A stretch of DNA of 64,000 nt from Tachypleus tridentatus (Eukaryota; Arthropoda; Merostomata; Xiphosura; Limulidae): assembly GCF_004210375.1 (NCBI RefSeq), contig NC_134837.1, positions 19,849,586-19,913,585 of the forward strand. The letters are read 5' to 3'. Made by a program: the position numbers and the translations under genes. Under the pieces are notes generated by a model that was not told the DNA's origin, did no database searches, and was given only the letters and a program-made list of their open reading frames with translations. This document shows positions 35,255 to 48,148 of the stretch, piece after piece. Position 1 is the stretch's first letter. Each line of letters opens with the position of its first letter.

Positions 35255-38200
35255 TGAGAATGAATGACAAGGCCCTCAAGGTGGATTTCTGTACAATGTG
35301 AGAGGATTTCCCAGGGAAGGTTCTGTATTCTTAGGTTACTCTGGCATTATTGCAGTTTCTTGTTTGACATTGTAGTGCATCTCATAGGACTCCATGGCAG
35401 GAAAGATAAGTCGGCACTGAATTTTACTCTATTTATTATTGATAATCCAATACTTTAAAAAGGAAAAGTAAAACAACTTATTGGTAAATGATCATGCATA
35501 GACAATACTGTAACATAGTAACCACCAGCATCAAATCCTGTACCTTGCTAGTTGACTAGCAAGTGTTCACCTTGTCTTTGCAGCTCTCTACACCCTTGAA
35601 TGCCATTGCCACCGATGTTTCCTTGGATTGTACTATCACTGTTTGCTCTCTCTCTATCTGTTTTCTGGTGACATTTATGATTAATCACACCTTGATTGAC
35701 CAGTTGTTGTCTCCTTATTTAATCCTGGGGAACGTTAATGGACACAATCCTCTCTGGGGTGGTGCTGATATTGATTGGTAGGGTATGCTCTTGGATGACA
35801 ACCTTTCTCTCTTTAATACTGGATCTTATACTTATTTTGATATGCTTAGTCAGTCTTTTATTATCATTGATCTCTAACTGCTTCCCTTCACTTTTGCTTT
35901 TCTAGGAGGGTTGACAGTGATCCATGGGGCAGTGATTATTTTCCTATCATTTTGAGGGAAATTATCCATGGTTGATAACACTTGATACGTGTGGTTAATA
36001 GAAGTTAGGCTAAGTCAACTGGTTCTCTTTCACTTTTCTCTCTAAACTTGATCCTGTTGTTGTCTGACTGCCATTAATAGATGGCTGTGTAGTAGCAATG
36101 ATTGACTATTATACAGGCAGCTTATTCCTAAGAACTTGACATCTTTGTCGTGGTATCCTCGTCCATGATGGAAGCCTCCCTGCCAAGAGGCACAGAATGC
36201 TCAGAAATGGGCCTGGAATACCTTTTACCATTATTCCACTCTTTCAAACTGCACTGCTTTCCAGCAGGCCCACGCCAGTGCATGGCAGGTTAGACATCAA
36301 AGCCAAAAGGAATGTTGGTTTAAGTTCACAACTAGTATTTCTTCTACTATAAGTTTCAAAATCTTATAGGAAGGTCTGTAGAAAGTTTACTTCCCATCCC
36401 ATTTCCATCTTGCTCTCCAATGGCCAGGAAATTACTGATGTTGAGAGTATGACCCATACTCTCAGTGAGAGTTTTTTGAGCATCTAGAACTTCTGTTTCT
36501 TCCCCTGCCTTCTTGACCATCAAATTTTGGGGAGAGTGATCACCTCTTTCCTTTTTGGCCAGTTATTTCTGTGATTATAATCACCCCCTCTGTACTGGTG
36601 GGACTCAAGCTTGCTCTTCATTGGTCTGGCAATATATCAGTTGGATTTGATGATATTCATTGTGAGATGCTGCACCATCTCTCTCCTGTCTTTCTTGCTA
36701 ATCTTCTGATTGTTTGTAACTGGGTCTGGCAGGAGAATGGTTTTCCTGATACTTAACACTGAGCTATTTTCCTTCGTTTCTCTAACTGTCATTCAATTGC
36801 CTTGACTAGCTGTCTCTGTAAGGTCTTCGAGAGGATGGCTAATGCTCATCTTGTTTGGTTCTTCGAATCAAACAACTTTTTTTTGCCCACTCAATGTGGG
36901 TTCCATTGACAGCACTTCACCATAGACCACATGATTTGACTTGTCACCATGTTCTTTGACCTTGAGAAGACATATGATATTATATGGAAGTATGCTATCT
37001 TGTGGGACCTCCATTCATATGGTTTATGTGGCCATTTTTTCATTTTTCCTTCTTAATTTTTTACTGGATAGGTGATTCCAAGTCCATGTGAATTCAACAC
37101 TTCCCCATTCTTTTCTACAGGAACTTGGAGTCACTCAGGGCTGTGTCTTGAGTGTCACACTTTTCATTATCAAGATTAATGCTATCACTGCACAATTTTC
37201 TACTGTTGCAAATGGGCTCTGTGTCAACATCTTATGCTGATTGTTGAACATGAGGTTTCTTGAGTGTGCAACTTTAGACTGCCCTCATTTCCTTGTTGAA
37301 GTGGACCACAGTGTATAGTTTTGCCTTTCCTTTCTCCAAAATTGTTTGCTTGCACTTTGTTGCCAGTGGGTATAGTATACACCCTGATCCTGAGCTCCAT
37401 CTTGGTGATGCTGTTCTTCCTGTGGTCTCTGAGGCAAAGTTATTGGGGATTATCTTTTACAGAAAGTTAACTTTCATTTCTCACATCACTCTTCTACATG
37501 TGAAGTGTTGAGGGCACTGAATATCCTCTGTATTCTCTCTTCCACCTGCCCTTATTAGATCCAAACTGCAGTATGGATCAGTAGTTTCTGATTCTGCCAG
37601 GATTTCAGTTTTGGAGATACTGGATCCCATTTGCCATTTTTCCATTCCTATTTATACAGATAGTTTGAAATCTGGTGAATCTGTGGGATCTGCCATGGTT
37701 TGTTATAGCTTGAAGATTGTTCACAAGATACCCTATACAGTTTCTGCATTCACTGCAATTTATATCAACTATCTTAGATCTATATTGGCTCTGGAATTGC
37801 TTAGCATTAGTTCTCACCCTGTACTTGTTGATATTCAATAATGACTGGCCCAGATTTCTCTTTCTTATGGCCATGTTGGTTGGTATTCACAGGAACAAAC
37901 TCACTGACACTGCAGTTAAATCTGTCTGCTCTGGTGCCATCAAAGCTGTGCCTATCCTGTATATGGACTATGGTCCTGTATTGAAAGCTTGGCTTTGTGC
38001 CAGTTTGCAGTTAACTTGGAGTGAGCAGTGCTTTAACAAAATTTTCGAAACCAAACATTCTGTTGTTCTTTGGCTGTCTTGTTTCCATAAGGATCAGAAG
38101 GAAGAAGTTGTCCTAACTATGCATTACTCACAGTTTTGTAGCTCATTGTTTTATTCTATTTGGGATTGATCCACCAGTGTGTGGTCTTTGTGACACTTAA

Positions 38201-38520
38201 GTCATAATAGCCCATGTTTTACTGTTGTGTCATTGTTATGGCTGTGAGCAATGGCACCATTTTAGACATGTTTTTACCATGGGTTCACCCTTGATGTTGA
38301 ACAGTATCATTGGCGATGTGACACTGTCCACTTCAATTGTGTTTTAAATTTTAAGGGCCATTGATCTTTTTAATTCTACTTAAACATCTGATTTCTGGGC
38401 ATTGTTTTGTTTTAGCTTTATTCTTTTTTTTACCTTTTATAATACTTTTATCTTTTCCTTTTCACCAGTGTTTGACATGGATATCCTAGTTGCTTAGTGC
38501 CAATAAACACCAACCAACCA
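35255..38520 (+). mobile_element. RNase H-bearing LINE, copy 1 (internally deleted)
   Basis: Begins with 5' UTR-like sequence shared with copy 3 ('tttcccagggaaggttctgt' near 35308) and lacks ORF1. Endonuclease remnants follow at 35563-35930, including 'LGNVNGHNPLWGGADIDW', where the family has GDFN. RT remnants run from about 36570 to 37500, including 'FDLEKTYD' near 36957. The RNase H and C-terminal region (37620-38250) is fused directly after the RT with a deletion. The 3' end is 'accaaccaacca'. Frameshifts and stops occur throughout. It lies in the intron between exons A and B, in the gene's sense direction, ending 276 bp before exon B. The combination of RT, RNase H and a C-terminal zinc knuckle points to the I/LOA group. 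Confidence 0.88.
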
Positions 38521-38796
38521 TTCAGTGAGAGGTACATTTTTATAGCACAAGGTTTATTAAATTGTACTTGAGTTATAGTAAACATTAAATTAATTTAAGA
38601 ATGATGGCATGAGTAATTCTATAGTTTATAAATGGGGTTGTCACATTTGGGAATTTTGTGTCATGGTGTAAGGATAATTTCTCTTTAATGTTAGAACTGT
38701 CTTATAATTTTGGAATTATATAAAATAAAAATGGGTTACTAAGAACTTTATGAGGGGAAAGAAACTGCAAGTGAGGTTATTTTCTCTCTCTGATAG

Positions 38797-38951
38797 TCTA
38801 CAAGAAACACTGCTGAGATAAAGCCGGAGGTTTTAGTGCAAACTTGTCCCACTTTAGAGCATAACTTCAATCTGTATGGCTACCAAGCTTTTCAGCAAAT
38901 GTGCATAACATCAGCTGAATTGAAAACTAAAGAAGAAAGCCAAAACATACT
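38797..38951 (+). CDS. KDM3/JMJD1-like histone demethylase, exon B
   Basis: Encodes about 51 residues ('STRNTAEIKPEVLVQTCPT... NLYGYQAFQQMC...'). The acceptor is a strong 'ctctctctgatag' and the donor a perfect 'gtaagt' at 38952. It enters in phase 0, matching exon A, and ends two bases into a codon that is completed by the first base of exon C (Leu). No domain is recognised; this is part of the long N-terminal region that varies between KDM3 proteins. The surrounding introns contain LINE copies 1 and 2 in the same orientation. Confidence 0.65.
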
Positions 38952-39104
38952 GTAAGTATGTGGGTAAAATTAGTTTATATCCATCTTTTGTCAATCACAA
39001 GTAACTGTCCAGGAGACATGTTTTTTTTTACTATTAACAACTCATTAGTTGGTGTGGATTAGATCAACTAAAGTATCTAATTAAAAACACCTTACATGTA
39101 ATGC

Positions 39105-39440
39105 TGCCAAAAATGAGTGAGTGCATGACTTAATGGGATGAAATCAAAATTGGCAGCCAGACTTGTAACTACATTAATTAATTAATGAATATTTGCTGTA
39201 AAATTATTATTAATTATATAAACGTAGCCATGAAAACTAGATTAACAGTTTATTTTCGACACTTGCATGTTGCTGGTTAAACCGTATCAAGCATCACCAG
39301 TTGCAATAATTGCTTTAGCTAATATCGTGATGTTAAATTTTCATTTGTTCAGAGAAATTTATTTTTTAATTTATCAAATGTTTGCTTTAAAGTTGGCAAT
39401 GAATAGTAAACATCCATCTGTATGATTGTTTTGAAAACTT
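39105..39440. repeat. Dispersed repeat, copy 2 (no SINE)
   Basis: Partner of 1800-2690. The two halves are contiguous here at about 39178-39190, which makes it a natural empty-site comparison for the interrupted copy near 2 kb. Confidence 0.5.
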
Positions 39441-40546
39441 GAGCTACAAAGTACTAATCTAGTTTGCTTTGTCTAATCGGTACTTATGTATTTTCCGTGC
39501 TTTCATCCTATAGTCTTGCTGCTCTAAATCAGCCATCTTTAATCAAAATGACAAAGAATAATTCACTCTTATTCTTAGGTAAAGCTGTAGTAAAAATGTT
39601 ACATCAGTAGCTAACGTGACTTTTTGCACAGACATACACAAAGATTTTCATTAAATTTGGGCAGATTTTTTTAATAATTTTGAACATGTGCATTATATTT
39701 ATACCAAATTAGACTTCTAATTGTAAATTATAAAAATTTATCATTGTACCAGACTTGAAAAAATTTAATACACATGACAAAAAATGGTCAATCTTTCTCT
39801 TATATGAAGCTGTGTGAAAAAATTCAGTCCAATAACTTGTGATGTTTTTGCATATGTGCGTGCAAAAGTTTTGGTCAAAATTGCATTGTTTGTTATTGCT
39901 AAACTTTGCATTTCTTGCTTACATTTAGACCAACTTTGACATCTGATTGTAGATTTTAAAGATCTAATGGTGTAACAAACTAAAAAGAATTCCAGGAAAG
40001 TTAAGTATATTTTTCTGTCAAGTAGTTTCCATACTTTTGGTATGAAGAAAGGAAAGGAAAAATACAATAAAAATTATCGATTTGATATCTCATATATATT
40101 TCTTAATAGATTGCCTTGAAATTTGGTCCAATATAGCACATCCATTGAAACTATGTGATAGTTTGGTTTGCTACAGAAAGTGTAAAGTGTAAAGGATTTG
40201 ACAGTTGCTGAACTTTCACTCTTGTTAATAACACCAGTGTGTCCTACAGATGAGTAAAGAAATTATGGCATTGCTAATAATTAGCTCAGCTCATAGGAAA
40301 TTGTATCCATAAATAACTTATTCTTAAACATTTGAAATAAAACAAAACTTTCAAAGAAAGTAATTAATGTTACAAAGAATATGCTAAATTGACTTTGGTT
40401 TTGGAATCCTTACCCTATGTTTAATTTATTGTTGGCCAACCACTATCAAACATTATGTGTATGAACCACTTTAATTTTTTTTTAAATTCAAAGCATACCT
40501 TAAAGGGGTTTATACACTATGTTGCTGCTTTCTTTCCATACTAGGT

Positions 40547-40810
40547 GGCCCAGCATGGCCAGGTGGTTAAGGCACTCGACTCATAATCTGAGGGTCGCGG
40601 GGTCACACCAAACATGCTCGCCCTTTCAGCCGTGGGGGTGTTCTAATGTGACAGTCAATCTTAGTATTTATTGGTAAAAGAGTAGCTCAAGAGTTGGTGG
40701 TGGATGATGATGATTAGCTGCCTTCCCTCTTGTTTTACACTGCTAAATTAGGAACAGATAGTGCAGATAGCCCTTGAGTAGCTTTGCGCGAAAGTCAAAA
40801 CAAACCAAAC
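40547..40810 (+). mobile_element. SINE family 1 copy
   Basis: Head 'tggcccagcatggccaggtg' and body 'tagctcaagagttggtggtg', ending 'gctttgcgcgaaagtcaaaa'. The promoter B-box region is shortened: 'ggtcgcggggtcacaccaaa' lacks the 'ttcgaatcc' core, so this copy is probably not transcribed by Pol III. Confidence 0.9.
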
Positions 40811-42235
40811 CATATTAAGCAAACTTTTCATTAACTATCTGAAGGGAGCCTGCAGATGACAGATTGAGAACCTCTGTGTATTAAGCAACTGTAGTCTTGT
40901 TAATAAAATTGTACATTATAATAAAACATAGTCACAGTTAAAACACAGTACTTTATACTGTTGTCATATAGTGTATACAGGAAGAATGCTGAACAGATCT
41001 TACCATTTGCATGCAGTAAATTGTAGAACTACTGAAAGCCTTTGTTACTAGGAAATCAAACTTAGTAAAACTGAATATAACAATCATCAGATCCAATGAT
41101 TTAGTTTTAAACTTTCTGTTTATTATAATTTTATTTTTTGATCTAAATGTACCTTTAAAATTACTTCATTATCCAAAATACCTATTTTATCAAAATGTCA
41201 AACAAAAAGGTAAGTTCCATGACGTGAAATACTTTGTCTAACAAAAGTTAATAGAAACAAAAAATATGCACATTGTCCTTGTTTATTTTCATACAAAATA
41301 TTTCATTATGCACAACACTTGCTTTAAATCATGTTTCTTAGAAATGCTACTACTGATGTTTGAAGAAAATTTGCATAATTTGTTTGTTGATTTCAGAGCA
41401 TAAAAGCTATTTTCTGTTTTAGAGTTTTCTGAAACAGCACAATTAAGTATTTCATTACATATAATAAATAAGAACCAAGTCTATATTGATGGAATGACTA
41501 CACCTTTGTTATCATATTGAGGAGAATCATTGGATTGATCCAACTTTGTAGTAATGTATTTTGTTTGATGCTTATGAGACAAGATTTTAGTTTTAACCAA
41601 GGTTTTATACCAAGAGCATACAAGTTTATTCCAGAAATGTAACATGAATTTTAATAAATAACATTGTGACATTCATCAGTCATGGTTACTTTGTTACTTT
41701 TCAAAACTTCTAGTTTTTACATATAACAGTCATGATAATCTATAAGAAAGGAACATGACTGTATTTTTTGTACATTATGGTGTTAAATTTTTGTGGTATA
41801 CTTTCAATGAAAACTAGGATGTGTATGTGTGAATTTTCTTACTGAACTACTGAATTTTCTTACAAGAAGTAACTAAAACCATGAGATAGAGGGGAAAATA
41901 AAACAAGGATCTGAAAGCATTGTTTCTTTTGTGGATTAAATTATCTTAAGTCAAAAGCTGATGAACAATGTGTAGAAAGATGGCTTTGAAGTGAATACTA
42001 TTTATATGCATTAAAACACGGTACCAGTAAATGTTTGTACTATAAATTCAAATTCAAATCATCAAGCAAAACATTCATGGTAACCATCACTCTAATTACT
42101 AATTTTTAGAATCATCATAATTCCTTTTCCTGTTTAAATTTCCTAATGGATTTGATATTTCTTACTTTGTATTTGATATTTAGCTTTTAAGTGTCTCTGG
42201 TTTTGTGCTGTAAATACTGTAAGAGTTAAACTTCT
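40811..42235. other. No recognisable gene
   Basis: Intronic AT-rich sequence between a SINE and the piggyBac relict. The frame at 41481-41672 shows no motif. Confidence 0.45.
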
Positions 42236-42239
42236 TTAA

Positions 42240-43690
42240 CCCTTTAAGTATGCAAATATGTGTGGATATTGCCCAGGCTGCAAAAAATTGGTAGAATGTG
42301 CAATTTTTATGATTAGTTTTTACGTATGCCGATGAGTTACATTAAAAAAATGCGGCATATTTTGTTTTATTTTAACGTGTTTCTTTTATGGCCTAAAAAG
42401 TTATGGTTATAATGTAGTTAATCAGTGGTTGGGATTTGCTTTTTTTTAATGCAGTTCTTTCACATGATTTTGTTTACTTATTTGGCTTCCTTTGGATGTA
42501 ATTATTTAATTTCACTAATCTGCATCTATGTATATATATAATAGAATTTATGTACTTTCCACTATTTGCAATCTTCCAGACATAGACCTACTTTGCACTC
42601 AGGACACCATGTTGTTACATACTTTCTCCACTGTTAGCTTTGATTGGTATCCATGCATACATGACATATATGTTGCCATTTCTTCCTTGCTCTCATTGGA
42701 GACGTGCTGAGGAATGTATTTCCATACATATGTGGCGAGTAGTCCATCTATATTTTGGGTTGATTATCGCTCATGTTGTTTTGCAGATATTGTATTGCGT
42801 TTATCAAGTAGTTGACTAATTACTTTTTTACTTAAGTTTTTCTAGAGTTAATATGTTATTTTCTGTTTTTACCAAATAAAATTTATATGAATTTAGTATT
42901 ACAATGTCAATCATATGAAAGAAAAGATATTTTGTACCATTTTGCAGATTTTTTTTTGCTTTCCATTGTAATTATTTGGATGTCTGCTATGTCAATCAAA
43001 TGCATGTTACAAGTATAGTCTAATACAAAGTCAGGTTTCCTTACTGGTTCATTAGATTTATGACTGATTTTGTCACTGTTTTTCACATTTCCTGTGTGAA
43101 AAGTAGTGAGCATATTGCACATCATGTTTCTCATGCCATCCGAGTGCCAATATATTTTCACATTTCTTTTTCTCACATTCATCATGCAACAATTTTTTTC
43201 TCAAAATTTTGGAAATGTTCATATTTTCTTTTACTGTTCCACAAGATCCAATTTTCTTTTCTTGTAAATCACATGATAATATAGGGCTTGTATAAACGTT
43301 CCTGTATAAAGAAGATGCCCTTGTCTTCATATGGTGTTATAAGTTTCTTTGCAATAGATTCAGAGAATCCGCATATGTCATTTTTAGGCATATCAGTGTC
43401 TGGTCCAGTATATATTATTATATACAACACCATTCCAGTCTCAAAATTACATAAAACGAATAATTTTATGCCAAATTTATGTCTTTTTGAAGTATGTATT
43501 GTTTGAAGGATAGCCTACCTTTGAACAGCAATAAAGACTCATCTCTAACAAGTTTTTGAAAAGGGTAGAAAAACTTTGAAAATTTGTCTTTTAGATTAGT
43601 AAATACACCTTTGTATTGTCTATAGCCTGTTGTTTTTCTTTTAAAAAAAAAGAAGGAAAATTTAAACATTTAAGAAGATCAGATATTCTT
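42240..43690 (-). mobile_element. piggyBac-like transposon, 5' truncated and inactive
   Basis: The plus-strand left edge is TTAA (42236-42239) followed by 'ccctttaagtatgc', the form of a piggyBac end at its TTAA target. Minus-strand frames carry transposase blocks in order. 'FYPFQKLVRDESLLLFKGRL' (about 43555-43500) contains the first catalytic Asp in DES. 'YTGPDTDMP' follows near 43405, then the region where the second Asp is expected ('GIFFIQERLYKPYI'), where it is not seen. 'NEPVRKPDFVLDYTCNMHLI' (about 43050-42990) and 'SAKWYKISFL' match the conserved region before the C-terminus. The other end was not found near 43690 or beyond. It lies antisense in the intron between exons B and C. Confidence 0.85.
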
Positions 43691-44335
43691 GCTGTGGTAA
43701 ATAACTTGTGTGATTGTCTTAAGTCTATTAATTAATTAGTTACTCTCTATTTTGATTGCTTGATACTTATTACTAATTAGAATATATTCTACATTGTATT
43801 TGCTAACATACTGCTGTCTTCAAGGAAGTCTCAGAAAGGACAAAGTCTGTGTTACTATGGCAGTAGTGATTTGAGCCTTATTCTTCAGGTCGAGCTATTC
43901 ACTTGCTCAGGATTGTCACATTAAAACTTAATATTTGAAATCTTTAGAGAAGGATATCTAAGTTTCAACTTCTATGCTAGGTTGACTGAGTGTCATTAGG
44001 CAGTTGTTGAAAGTTTCTTTTATTTTTAGTTTTATTATATGCAGTTCACATCCCATTATTTTACTATTAAATTTAGTGTAAGGTATTTTGATATTATGAG
44101 GACTTACAAGTAGATCAGTGTTATTGGAGCCTTGCATGTCTGTTATACTCCTACATTTTAATTTTGAAGTTTGTTTGCACTTTATTTCACGTTCGTAAGT
44201 GATGAGGTAAATGATGTTTATGCTCTCCTTGGGTTGTCAGGTGGCTTGATCTGTATAAATTGATATCATATTCTGGTGTGGTTTCTGGATAATAGTAGAA
44301 AACCAAAACAAACTAATTAATGATTAATCACTTGG

Positions 44336-44645
44336 CTACTAACAACAACAATGATTGATATTTAGTTGGCAGAACATTATATACTTAGGATCATTTAATC
44401 TGGTAACCATGATAAACTAATGGTATGTATGCAAGATTGTACAGGCTACTAACATTTCCAATAATTGATACATCATTATTTCAACTTTACCATAAGTATT
44501 TAGTCATGTAGAACTACTGACAATGACAACAGTTGATATCTAATTGCTACATCCTTATTTTATGCACTTAAGGTCATGTAGATGATTACTAATCATAGCA
44601 ACCTTACTGCATGTACTTAAGAACATTTAGACTACTAACCATTGG
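44336..44645. repeat. Degenerate minisatellite
   Basis: Three to four diverged units of about 75-90 bp share 'ctacta..', 'tgatat.tagttg', 'cat.atttt..' and 'acttaaggtcat..aga'. The array runs up to the truncated 5' end of LINE copy 2. Confidence 0.55.
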
Positions 44646-44679
44646 CAAGCCTACTGTATGAGCTTAATCTAGGCCAGCA

Positions 44680-46729
44680 ATTCTCAATTTTACCAAAGCA
44701 TCCCACCTGGGGTTGTGTTTTCTTTCCTTGGTGGGCCATACTTTTTCAGAACAGACGATCTGCCACTGCTCCTTTTGGCTTTCACGTCCAGGTGCAATTG
44801 GATGAATTTGATCTGTCCTTGGATAACATTTCAGAATCCACTGGTCAGCTTATCCCACCATGGCTTATTACAGTTCCCAAATGTGACCTTTCTTTAAGTC
44901 ATCTGAGAAAAGCAGATACTCCTGATTGGAAGTACTGTCTTATATTTACTGAACATCTTCAAACAATCTTTCCATTCCAATTTATATGGATGGTTCCAAA
45001 TCAGATGACTCTGTGGGCTCTGCCATGGTTTGTTGTGGTTCGGTGGTTGTGCACAGAATCCCCTCTACAGCTTCTGTGTTCACTGCTGAACTGTATGCCA
45101 TTTTTCTTGCTCTGGATCATATTGAAGCTAAGCAGTACTCCAACTACTCTATTTATATTGACTCGCTTAGTTCTCTACTGGCCCTGGAATCACTATGTTG
45201 GTTCACACTATGTTCTCGCTGATATTCGAAACCGACTGGCTCATTTCTCATTAACATCTACTTCTATCCAATTTTTCTAGATACCAGGCCACATTGGTAT
45301 TCACGGAAACAAGCTTGCAGACACAACAACTAAATCTATCTGCTCTGGCACTATCACTACTGTGCCTATTCCATACGTGGACAATGGTCCTGTATCCAAG
45401 GCTTGGCTCTGTGTCAGCTGGCAGTCGACTTGGAGTAAGCAATGCAAAAACAAGTTTTTCCAAATAAAACTATATTGGACTTTGGCCATCTTGCTTCCGT
45501 AAGGATCGAAAGGAGGAAGTTGTTCTGACTGGACTACACATTGGCCACAGTTTTTTACCTCATCATTTTCTTTTATCTGGAAGTGAGGCACCAGTGTGTA
45601 GTTTGTGTAACACTCAAATCACTGTAAGCCACATTTTACTTTCTTGCCATTGTTACAACTCTCAACAACGGCACTATTTTAAACATGTTCTGTCCCAAGG
45701 TTTGTCCATAACATTAGACAGTGTTATTGGTGACGGTGACATTGTCCACCTTTGTAAAGTTTTTAGTTTTTTAACGGCGATTAATCTTTTTAATGTCATT
45801 TAAGTGTTTTATATTTTTTCATTAAACATTTTTTTATTATGGTTCCCTTTTAAGACTCACAATCTCTCTAGTTCGATTTGAAATTAGAAAATGGCTGTGA
45901 CATTAAATAACTCGACACCAGAACTGGAAAGGCCAACTTCAGGTGACTAACGCTGCTGTTTGAACTACCCGTTAGTCATCCTGGCAAGTTGTTATTACAA
46001 TTTTGCTGCATGTCTTTAACACTTTTATTTTTTACCCCTTGATAATGGCTGTAATGACACATAACCCGGAACCAAGACTGGAAAGGCCAACTTCAGGTGA
46101 CTGATGGTGGTTCTTGTACTTACCTGTTTGTCTACCTGGTGGGTTATGGTATTTACCATTATGCTACAGAAAGGCTTTTATAACTTCTCTTTCTGTACTT
46201 TCTCTATCAACTTTGTAGACTGGATGTCAACATTGGTTTTATGCCATTTATGTTTTTATTGCTGTTTTGTTTTACCTTTATTTCCTTTCATGATTTTTAC
46301 TACATTTTCTTTACTTTTACCTTGTTATCAATTACAATTTTGCTACGTGTCATTTAAAACTTTTATTACTTTACCTTTTGATAATGGTTGTAATGACACA
46401 TAACCTAGAACCAGGACTGGAAAAGCCAACTTCAGGTGATTGACAGTGGTTCTTGTACTTACCTGTTAGTCTTCCTGGCATGTTATGATAATTACCATTA
46501 TGTTACGGAAAGTCTTTTACAACTTCTTTTTCTCTGGTTTCTCTCTTAACATTGTAGACTAGATGTCAACATTGGTTTTATGCTACTTGGTTTTCAATGC
46601 TGTTTTATTTTACCTTCATTTCCTTCTATGAATTTTACTGCATTTACTTTTACCTTTTTACCAAACGTTTAGTGCAGATAGCCTAGCTGCTTTGTGCCAA
46701 AAAACACAAAATCAACCAACCAACTAACT
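44680..46729 (+). mobile_element. RNase H-bearing LINE, copy 2 (5' truncated)
   Basis: Starts abruptly in the linker after the RT ('accaaagcatcccacctggg', matching 59957 in copy 3), the usual outcome of incomplete reverse transcription. The RNase H domain (44970-45222) keeps all expected acidic residues: Asp in 'YMDGSKSDD', Glu in 'FTAELYA' and Asp in 'IYIDSLSS'. After a frameshift the C-terminal part resumes, ending with a zinc knuckle 'CSLCNTQITVSHILLSC' and a stop near 45801. The 3' UTR contains partial tandem repeats. The tail is 'accaaccaactaac'. It lies in the intron between exons B and C, sense orientation. Confidence 0.88.
45888..46510 (+). repeat. Tandem repeats in the 3' UTR of LINE copy 2
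   Basis: The motif 'ggccaacttcaggtga' (variant 'agccaacttcaggtgatt') with the preceding 'gta/gtgaca.ataac' block occurs three times, near 45935, 46088 and 46423. Spacing is about 152 and then 339 bp. The corresponding part of copy 3 (60965-61025) has one unit. Confidence 0.75.
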
Positions 46730-48148
46730 CAAACCATGCATGTCTAATGACTTTGAGCTATCATGTCACTCTTCCATAGTTCTAAACAATTTTAGGATAT
46801 CCAGTTTGTTTTTTCTTGGTTTGAATCATTTTGGTATATTTATGCTTTTGAATTTAATGTAATGATTTGTGGAGTGAAAAAAAAAACAATGAAATTCTTA
46901 GAAAATTGTTTCTTTATCTGTTGCTTCTAATTGTTTTTTTTCATGGCAAATTATTTTGCAATTTGCACACTAACCTTTACTAGAGCTCTGATTAGTGCCA
47001 CCTAAAATAATCAATTAACTGTAGTTATGATTATTTAAGTTGTCACAGAAATGAATATCTCATGTTTCTGTCAGTACTATATTTAACTATTCAAGTATCC
47101 ATTAATTAAACTTGTTATTAAATTAGTTGATATCAGGAGAATTATCAGTTGGCCAAAATTAATGTTTATGGTTATTCCAACTATCCAGGAATAGAAAAAT
47201 TACCATTATTATTTTGGATTAATTCAAATTTGTTAATTTAATCAGCTAATGTTATGACTCATGAAAATAATCAACTAACCAAAGTTAGGGCTTCCAATTG
47301 TGACTTTTTAATTTTTCTGGTCATTTAAGTAATTTGAATAGTGCAGTTACATTTGTTTGTTGCTAGTCATAATGCTGCTTGGGGGATATCTCTGTTCTGT
47401 CCATAGTTGGTTTCAAAACATACATTTTAACATTATAAGCTTTTTATTCAGCTTGTGAGAATAAATCATTTATTGAATGTTATAATTTAATGAGCCCAGT
47501 GACTAATCATTTAACCAATTCCACAAATCACTGTAATCTGGCCTTCATTATTTCTGGTTGTGGGGGCAAACATTTGATTGTCATTGCCTGATATTAATGT
47601 TAAAGACAGACTAGCAACAAACTGACTACAATATGTCAGTGAGTTTTCCAAATATTGAGGGTGTAATTTGTTAGATGCTGTAAAATACAATACACACAGA
47701 TTGGGCACAGTTATGTAACTACCTAAAATATTGATCAATTTGGATATGTACTTTTATGGGTATGAAAGCATGTTTTTGGCAAGTTTTGTTGCTCTTGAAA
47801 TATGCCTTCACAATATACACTGGTAAAGCTATCCAGATAAAATATTTCATAAGTGTATTTGCCTTGGCAACAAAGCTAATCAGTTGCACATTGGTAACAA
47901 GTTTCTGATCTACGTACCATTGTTTTATGCCTGTAAATTCACAAAATATAAGAATTAGAAAATATTGCCTGAAATTGTATTTTTGTAAGTAACAATATTG
48001 GACAATATGCTAAGTGGATAAAGAATTATGTTTTACCCTGTAATTTACCCAGAATGGTACAAATTAACAGTTCTTTCTGAAGCTTAGATAAGTTTTTACT
48101 TTTACTATTTTTAGGGATTAATGTAATCATTATTTTAATCTCTTACAG
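46730..48148. other. No recognisable gene
   Basis: Intronic AT-rich sequence leading to the acceptor of exon C. A pyrimidine-rich tract precedes 'cttacag' at 48142-48148. Confidence 0.5.

Noticed and set aside
43060-43506. Plus-strand frames at 43060-43284 and 43288-43506 as genes
   Set aside because: They lie antisense to a piggyBac transposase relict whose minus-strand translation shows family motifs.
44642-45280. 212-codon frame as an independent protein
   Set aside because: Its first half is the LINE linker between RT and RNase H. Its second half is a shadow of the true RNase H frame at 44986-45222 after a frameshift.
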